Shown here one piece after another: positions 59,188 through 64,000 of a stretch of DNA of 64,000 nucleotides. Below the pieces are notes generated by a model. It was not told the DNA's origin. It made no database searches and saw only the letters and a program-made list of their open reading frames with translations. This stretch comes from Micrococcales bacterium (GTDB taxonomy: Bacteria > Actinomycetota > Actinomycetes > Actinomycetales > Cellulomonadaceae). The DNA is taken from NCBI GenBank assembly GCA_009777345.1, contig WRMB01000004.1:30073-94072 (forward strand), read 5' to 3'. Position 1 is the stretch's first letter. Every line of letters begins with the position of its first letter. The translations under genes were made by a program, and so were the position numbers.

Positions 59188-59447
59188 GAAGACGATGGTC
59201 CGGAACGACGTGGCCGCCGCGGGCCAGATGGTTGACTGGTGCCATGACGATCTCGGCGACAGCGGGCTGCCTGGTGCTGGTCGGGGTGCTCGTCGTGGTG
59301 TGCGTCGGGCTGAGCGGGCTGCTGGTCACCGAGAGGCGGGCCCGGGATCGGCGGACGGCGATCACGTCGCAGACGGAACGGGCCCGGATCGCCGAGCTGG
59401 CGGTCGCCACGGAACGCAACCGGATCGTGCGGGAGATGCACGACGTC
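59188..59447 (+). repeat. Histidine kinase 5' duplication, copy B (within the intact gene)
   Basis: Includes the kinase leader and first 68 codons; matches 57560-57807 apart from 12 extra bases and scattered substitutions. Confidence 0.9.
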
Positions 59448-60032
59448 ATCGCCCACTCGCTGGCGATCATGATCGCCCAGGCCGACGGCGGTTGTTTCGC
59501 CGCCGCCGATACCGACAAGGCCCGACGGACGTTCACCACCATCGCCGAGACCGGTCGGGGTGCGCTGGTCGACACCCGGCGCATCCTGGGGATGCTGCGC
59601 AACCCGGCCGCGGCGGCCGACTTCTCCCCCACTCCGGACGCCGACGATATCGACGCGCTGGTCAAGCGCGCCGAAGCGACCGGGCTGCCCGTCGCCCTGA
59701 TCAGCGTCGGCGAACCGGTGACGCTGCCGTCGGCGGCCTCGCTGGCGCTGTTCCGCATCTGCCAGGAGGCGATCACCAACGTGATCAAGCACGCCGGGAG
59801 CGCGGCGCCGTGCGTCGTCACCCAGAGCTGGCGCGCCGACGACGTGGTGCTCTCCGTCACCAACGAGAACACCAGGCCGGTCGGCACGGTACCGGTCGGC
59901 GGGCAGGGCCTGGTCGGGATGCGCGAGCGCGCCGAGCTGGTCGGCGGCGAGCTCACCGTCGACCAGCAGGACGGGCGGTTCCAGGTCAGAGCCGTTATCC
60001 CCTACTCCGCACCAGAAGGCTGGGACGAATGA
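59244..60032 (+). CDS. NarL-type sensor histidine kinase with a minimal membrane part
   Basis: 262 residues from the ATG at 59244. Only one TM helix (CLVLVGVLVVVCVGLSGLLV) precedes the linker. HisKA_3 box RIVREMHDVIAHSLAIM, HATPase N-box ICQEAITNVIKH, G2 box GGQGLVGMRERAELVGG. Most relatives have four or more TM helices, so the N-terminus may be shortened. Overlaps the response-regulator start by ATGA. Confidence 0.9.
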   Translation: MTISATAGCLVLVGVLVVVCVGLSGLLVTERRARDRRTAITSQTERARIAELAVATERNRIVREMHDVIAHSLAIMIAQADGGCFAAADTDKARRTFTTIAETGRGALVDTRRILGMLRNPAAAADFSPTPDADDIDALVKRAEATGLPVALISVGEPVTLPSAASLALFRICQEAITNVIKHAGSAAPCVVTQSWRADDVVLSVTNENTRPVGTVPVGGQGLVGMRERAELVGGELTVDQQDGRFQVRAVIPYSAPEGWDE

Positions 60033-60721
60033 GCGCCGACCAGGACGTCACAACCCGGGTCGTGCTCGTCGACGACCAAGAGCTGGTCCGGGCCGGACTG
60101 GCCATGGTGATCGACTCCCAGCCGGACCTGGCGGTGACCGGGCAGGTCGGCAACGGCACCGAGGCGGTGGCGCTGCTGCGGGACCTGGCCTGCGACATCG
60201 TGCTCATGGACGTGCGGATGCCCGGTATGGACGGGGTCGAGGCCACCCGGCAGATCCTGGCCGAGGCCGACGCGGCGCAGCGCTCGGCACCGCGCATCGT
60301 CATGCTGACCACCTACGACCTGGACGAGTACCTGCTGGCCGCGATCCAGGCCGGGGCGTCTGGTTTCCTGCTGAAGAACTCCCGTCCGGACTCCCTGCTG
60401 GCCGCCATCCGGACGGTGCGCTCCGGCGACTCGGTGATCGCCCCGTCAGCCACCCGACGCCTGATCGAGCACCTGACGGCCGCCCGGACGCTCTCGGCCG
60501 CGCCCGACCCGCTGGTCGCCGACCTCACCGAACGCGAACGAGAAGTCCTGCTGCTGCTGGCCCGCGGGGGCTCCAACCAGGAGATCTCCGCCCAGCTCTA
60601 CCTCAGCGAGACCACCGTCAAGACCCACGTCCGCCACATCCTGGCCAAGCTGGGCATCCGCGACCGGGTCCAGGCCGTGGTCTACGCCTACGAGTCCGGC
60701 CTGGTCCGCCCCGGCGACTGA
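60029..60721 (+). CDS. NarL/FixJ-family response regulator
   Basis: 230 residues. Receiver RVVLVDDQELVRAGLAMVI with phospho-Asp in VLMDVRMPGMDGVEA and Lys in FLLKNSRP; LuxR HTH LTEREREVLLLLARGGSNQEISAQLYLSETTVKTHV. Pairs with the coupled kinase and probably controls the convergent ABC transporter operon, a common arrangement. Confidence 0.95.
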   Translation: MSADQDVTTRVVLVDDQELVRAGLAMVIDSQPDLAVTGQVGNGTEAVALLRDLACDIVLMDVRMPGMDGVEATRQILAEADAAQRSAPRIVMLTTYDLDEYLLAAIQAGASGFLLKNSRPDSLLAAIRTVRSGDSVIAPSATRRLIEHLTAARTLSAAPDPLVADLTEREREVLLLLARGGSNQEISAQLYLSETTVKTHVRHILAKLGIRDRVQAVVYAYESGLVRPGD

Positions 60722-60753
60722 CCTCCTGGTCCTCGGCGTCGAGGACCAGGAGG
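60722..60753. terminator. Bidirectional terminator
   Basis: CCTCCTGGTCCTCG-GCGT-CGAGGACCAGGAGG, perfect 14-bp stem, directly after the response-regulator stop and 25 bases from the permease stop on the other strand. Confidence 0.75.
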
Positions 60754-60777
60754 CACCTGTGCGCGTCGGTCGACCTG

Positions 60778-62097
60778 TCAGGCCACTCGAGTGCCCTTGG
60801 GCAGCGCCCGGTACGGGATACGCAACCGGCGGACCGCTACCCAGAAGAAGAGACCACCCAGGAGCAGGTTGACACCCAGGCCCCACGGCCACACCGGAGC
60901 CTGGCTGAGCTCTGTCGGTGGCACCTGGCTGACGTAGTCAGGGCTGGAACCGTCGGGCGCCGTGATGACCGTGGTTCCGACGGTCCTGTCCTGCCAGACG
61001 TCGTACCCCATGTAGGAGTAGAGCCAGGCACACTCGTCGACGACCAGCTCTGGCCCCTGGGCAACCTCCCGCACCGCCAGCCGGATGGTAGCCAACGGGT
61101 TCGTGTCCTCCTCGCCCCAATATCGCGGAGGTCCGCTCGACGACACGGGTGCCGCGTCTGCCACCACCACGAACGGGTTCGGGACCACCATCCACCACAC
61201 ACGTTCTGTGTGGGCTTCCCAACTGGTGTACTCGTATTCGGTGCACTTCTGGACCGGCGGGACCGGGAAGTCTTTCGCGGTCGCTTCTTCCTCCCCCTCC
61301 CATTCGTACCAGAAGGCGTCTGGATGGTCCTCGTACCATGCGAAGAGGGCCTCGTCCCACTCGTCCTGCACGTGTTCCGGGAGCCCGTAGGCATGGATGG
61401 TGGTCTCCCTCACGGTCAGGACTGTGGCCACGGCTGGCACGATCAGCGTCAGCAGGCTCAGGGCGGCCACGACGACATAGGTCATGACCGTCGACGCGGC
61501 GGAACGGTTGAACAGGGCCGAGAACCCGAGGCCGACCGCGCACACCACGGCTATCTCGGCGAACACCACCGCGAAGCAGACCAGCGTCCGCAGCACCGGG
61601 ATGCTGCCGATCACCATCGACCAGACGAGGAACGGCAGCGCTGCCACCATGAACGCGCCGGCGATGCACCAGGCAGCGACCAGCTTGCCTGCGACGATCT
61701 CCGCCGAGCTCAAGGCGGTGGCCTGCAAGGTGGCGAGCGTCCCCTGGTTCCGGTCACCGTTGATGGAGGTGGCCGTGAACGCCGGGGCGATCACCAGGCC
61801 CGCACCCAAGATGAACAGCACGATGATCCCGAAGACCATCGGGCCTGCCGGTGCCGGGCCGAGGTACGTCCCGGTCATGTCGTACCGGTCGTTCCACTTG
61901 CTGTTCGAGGCGACGAGCAGCGTCGTCATCGCGCCGATGACGACGAACCAGGCGACGAGAGCCACCAGCCACCGTCGCGAGCGGATCCGCTGGCTCAGCT
62001 CTAGACCGACCACCGTCCTCAGGCCGTGGAACGACAGGCGCCAGGTGTTCATCGTCGTGCTTCTCGTCGGCTTCTTCTGCGTGGTCGTGGCGCTCAT
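60778..62097 (-). CDS. ABC-2 type transporter permease
   Basis: 439 residues. TM1 WLVALVAWFVVIGAMTTLLV, then a short loop, TM2 (PMVFGIIVLFILGAGLVIAP) and ALSSAEIVAGKLVAAWCIAG (the conserved coupling helix), TM3-TM5, a large outward domain of about 150 residues rich in Trp and acidic residues, and a last TM (VNLLLGGLFFWVAV). The start overlaps the ATPase stop by ATGA. Substrate unknown. Confidence 0.88.
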   Translation of the reverse strand: MSATTTQKKPTRSTTMNTWRLSFHGLRTVVGLELSQRIRSRRWLVALVAWFVVIGAMTTLLVASNSKWNDRYDMTGTYLGPAPAGPMVFGIIVLFILGAGLVIAPAFTATSINGDRNQGTLATLQATALSSAEIVAGKLVAAWCIAGAFMVAALPFLVWSMVIGSIPVLRTLVCFAVVFAEIAVVCAVGLGFSALFNRSAASTVMTYVVVAALSLLTLIVPAVATVLTVRETTIHAYGLPEHVQDEWDEALFAWYEDHPDAFWYEWEGEEEATAKDFPVPPVQKCTEYEYTSWEAHTERVWWMVVPNPFVVVADAAPVSSSGPPRYWGEEDTNPLATIRLAVREVAQGPELVVDECAWLYSYMGYDVWQDRTVGTTVITAPDGSSPDYVSQVPPTELSQAPVWPWGLGVNLLLGGLFFWVAVRRLRIPYRALPKGTRVA

Positions 62098-63056
62098 ACT
62101 CTTTCCTCGTTCAGGGCCAGGTACGTCTCTTCCAGACGCCCGGCGACGGGTGCGATCGTGTGCAACGGGACGTCCGCCTTCACCGCGGCTCTCACCAGCT
62201 GTACCGCCGAGTCCCAGCTGGAGAGCTGGACGAGCACCTCGGGGCTCCCGCTGTTCTGGGTGTAGGGGATGTCCACGCGCTCCAGGAACACCCGCAGGGC
62301 GACCGGGTCGGCAGCCTCCAGCCGCCAGCCGCGCTCGGCGGTCTCAGGCTGCACCTCGGCGTCCACCGTCCGCCCCTGGGAGACGAAGACAGCGTGGTTG
62401 TAGACCTCTTCGAGATCGGAGAGGATGTGCGACGACACCAGGACCGTCTTTCCCGCCTCGGCGAGGGACCGTAGGGTGTCGCGCAGCTCGACCCGGGACC
62501 GGGGGTCCATCCCCGAGGCGGGCTCGTCCAGGAGCAGCACCTGCGGGTCGTGGACCAGCACCCGGGCCAGTCCCAGACGCTGCTTCTGGCCTCGCGACAG
62601 GACCCGGGCCGGGCGGTCGGCGAACTCGGCCAGGTGCATCTGGTCCAGCAGCTCGGCGGCGCGCTCCCGTGCGGCGCCGGGGGACATCCAGTGGGCCCGT
62701 CCGAAGGTCGTGAGGATCTGGCGGCAGGTCAGCGAGTCCCAGGTGCCGAAGATGTCCGGCATCCAGCCCACGGTCCGGCGCACACCCTCGTTGTCGTGCA
62801 GCACGTCCAGACCGGCCACCGTCACCTCACCGGTGTCGGGCTGCAGCAGCCCGGCCAGGATGAGCAGCAGCGTCGTCTTGCCCGAGCCGTTCGGCCCGAC
62901 CAGCGCGGTCACCGACCCGGCCGGGACGGTGAACGACATCCCGTCCACCGCCCTGACGGAACCGAAGCTCCGTCTGACGTCCCGGGCCGTGATCCCCGGC
63001 GCATCGGGCGCTCCAGGCTCTTCCAGGTCCAGCGTCGTCGTCTGTGGTTCGTCCAT
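62094..63056 (-). CDS. ABC transporter ATP-binding protein
   Basis: 320 residues. Walker A GPNGSGKTTLLL, signature LSRGQKQRLGLARV (Arg replaces the first Gly of SGGQ), Walker B VLLLDEPASGMDP, H-loop VLVSSHILSDLEEV. C-terminal region of about 90 residues typical of exporters of the CcmA family. Works with the following permease gene. Confidence 0.95.
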   Translation of the reverse strand: MDEPQTTTLDLEEPGAPDAPGITARDVRRSFGSVRAVDGMSFTVPAGSVTALVGPNGSGKTTLLLILAGLLQPDTGEVTVAGLDVLHDNEGVRRTVGWMPDIFGTWDSLTCRQILTTFGRAHWMSPGAARERAAELLDQMHLAEFADRPARVLSRGQKQRLGLARVLVHDPQVLLLDEPASGMDPRSRVELRDTLRSLAEAGKTVLVSSHILSDLEEVYNHAVFVSQGRTVDAEVQPETAERGWRLEAADPVALRVFLERVDIPYTQNSGSPEVLVQLSSWDSAVQLVRAAVKADVPLHTIAPVAGRLEETYLALNEERV

Positions 63057-63162
63057 ACCGGCAACCTAGGGGAGCTCCCACCGCCCCGGCATCGTCCTCG
63101 AAGGCCGACCCGCTCCTCCTTCCGGACGACCGCCCGTAGTCCGAGCAGGTAACGTCCAGGGG

Positions 63163-63894
63163 GTGGCTAGAACTCTGGTCGTAGCGATGGGTGTCGTCGT
63201 GCTGGGTGCGGCGCTCGGCGGGTGCGACGCACCCGGAGATGATGCGGCACCCCCCACCACCACGGCTGCGATATCCGCGCCGCTCGCCCCGCCGGTGACC
63301 TTCGCAGTCGGGGCGGTCAGCCTGACGGTGCAGCCGACAGCGGCGTTCACGGCCGCCGGGGGCACGCTGAGCGTCACCACCGATCCCGACGGGTCAGCCC
63401 GGCTGCACGTCACCTCGTCGGTGACGGCCCGCCAGACCACGGCGACCCTCACCGGGCCGGACGGGACGACCCTGGACCCGCTGCCCGACGGGTCGCTGCT
63501 GGTCCGCGCCGACGACGGCAGCCTGGTGGCCGGTATCACCGGGACCAAGGCGCGGCTGGACACCACCGACGGCACGGTGAGGCTGTCCGCGTCCGGCGGC
63601 GCTGAGCTGTGGCTGGCCGATACCGCCGTGACCAGCCTGGACTGGGGCGAGCGGGAGGGCGGCCGGTCGCTGGCGGTCGCCCCGACGGCCTGGGGCCGTT
63701 CCGCCTCGCAGGCCGCCGAGGAGATGGTGTGGGCGGCCGTCGCCGCCCAGCCCGAGGCCGGTACCCCGTCGATGCGCGACCAGCTCGACTGCCACCGGTT
63801 CGGCGCGCCCGACAAGCCCACCTGGAACCTGGAGCCCTGGCGGCCCAAGGTCGACTGGATCACCCTCCTGGCCGCCCGCTGCAACCCCACCTGA
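63163..63894 (+). CDS. DUF2599 lipoprotein
   Basis: 243 residues from a GTG. Signal peptide with lipobox LGGC (about residues 18-21), a Thr/Ala-rich region, then a beta-rich part. The C-terminal DUF2599 block is WGRSASQAAEEMVWAAV...GTPSMRDQLDCHRFGA...WNLEPWRPKVDWITLLAARCNP, with two conserved Cys. Secreted or surface-attached, function unknown. Confidence 0.82.
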   Translation: MARTLVVAMGVVVLGAALGGCDAPGDDAAPPTTTAAISAPLAPPVTFAVGAVSLTVQPTAAFTAAGGTLSVTTDPDGSARLHVTSSVTARQTTATLTGPDGTTLDPLPDGSLLVRADDGSLVAGITGTKARLDTTDGTVRLSASGGAELWLADTAVTSLDWGEREGGRSLAVAPTAWGRSASQAAEEMVWAAVAAQPEAGTPSMRDQLDCHRFGAPDKPTWNLEPWRPKVDWITLLAARCNPT

Positions 63895-63989
63895 GCCCTG
63901 ATCCACCGATTTCCACCTACTACGCGCCACCAGCCGGGCGCGCTGGCTGCGTTGTCGCTGCTCAACGGGCCTCCAGCCCGCCTTCGCTG
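63895..63989 (-). repeat. Interspersed repeat, copy 2
   Basis: Reverse complement resembles 22884-22973 over about 90 bases, sharing GGAGGCCCGT, AACGCAGCCAGCG, GCCCG-CTGG and GGGCTCAG. It starts at the stop of the DUF2599 gene. Confidence 0.6.
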
Positions 63990-64000
63990 CTCCGCCTTGC

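Overview
The window is high-GC actinobacterial chromosome. GTG starts are common, and many gene pairs are coupled through ATGA or GTGA overlaps. It carries BldC, DUF3073, DUF3618, a purM-purF-SCP2 cluster, ftsE-ftsX-peptidase-smpB-ssrA synteny and a tmRNA tag ending in DFALAA. A Propionibacteriales or related lineage is a reasonable guess, but no 16S or other decisive marker is present. No tRNA or rRNA was found apart from tmRNA.

Layout. 1-5.7 kb: NudC-type NUDIX hydrolase (truncated by the window edge), a phosphotransferase-fold protein with altered catalytic motifs, a small membrane protein, TrpB2, and a methyl-accepting chemotaxis protein. 5.9-14.6 kb: one minus-strand respiratory cluster, nrfH-nrfA1-TPR-ccdA-resB-ccsB-tlpA-nrfA2. 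It encodes nitrite-to-ammonia reduction and its own System II cytochrome c maturation, with two NrfA copies at opposite ends. 14.9-16.2 kb: a PadR regulator coupled to a membrane protein, with a clear operator. 16.2-22.8 kb: BACON-repeat proteins, a two-component system and a double-FHA protein. 23-29.7 kb: ATPase/nuclease-like protein, threonine aldolase, an ABC importer and a DUF805 protein. 29.8-38.8 kb: ssrA, DUF4184 protein, TetR regulator divergent from an ABC-2 exporter operon that contains a free-standing LuxR-type HTH, a VapBC-like pair, smpB, M23 peptidase, ftsX and ftsE. 39-49 kb: housekeeping genes (VOC protein, holin-like, DUF3618, bldC, DUF3073, purM, purF, SCP2-like, deiminase-like, purL).

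48.9-59.4 kb looks like an accessory island. It holds a chimeric HTH gene whose 5' end copies that of purL, a MazF-type toxin-antitoxin pair, a propeller-like protein, a broken DUF3592 gene, a two-gene RNA-repair-like operon (P-loop polynucleotide kinase plus Thg1-like 3'-5' polymerase), two ATPases with C-terminal nuclease-like motifs, a 33-bp tandem repeat, an iteron-like promoter array, and a partial duplication of a histidine kinase gene flanking two small membrane-protein genes. 59.2-64 kb: the intact two-component system, a convergent ABC-2 transporter operon and a DUF2599 lipoprotein.

The most interesting items are the kinase/Thg1 operon, the nrf cluster with two NrfA proteins whose active-site heme motif is CxxCH instead of CxxCK, the BACON-two-component coupling, and the two partial gene duplications (purL 5' end and histidine kinase 5' end) bounding the island.
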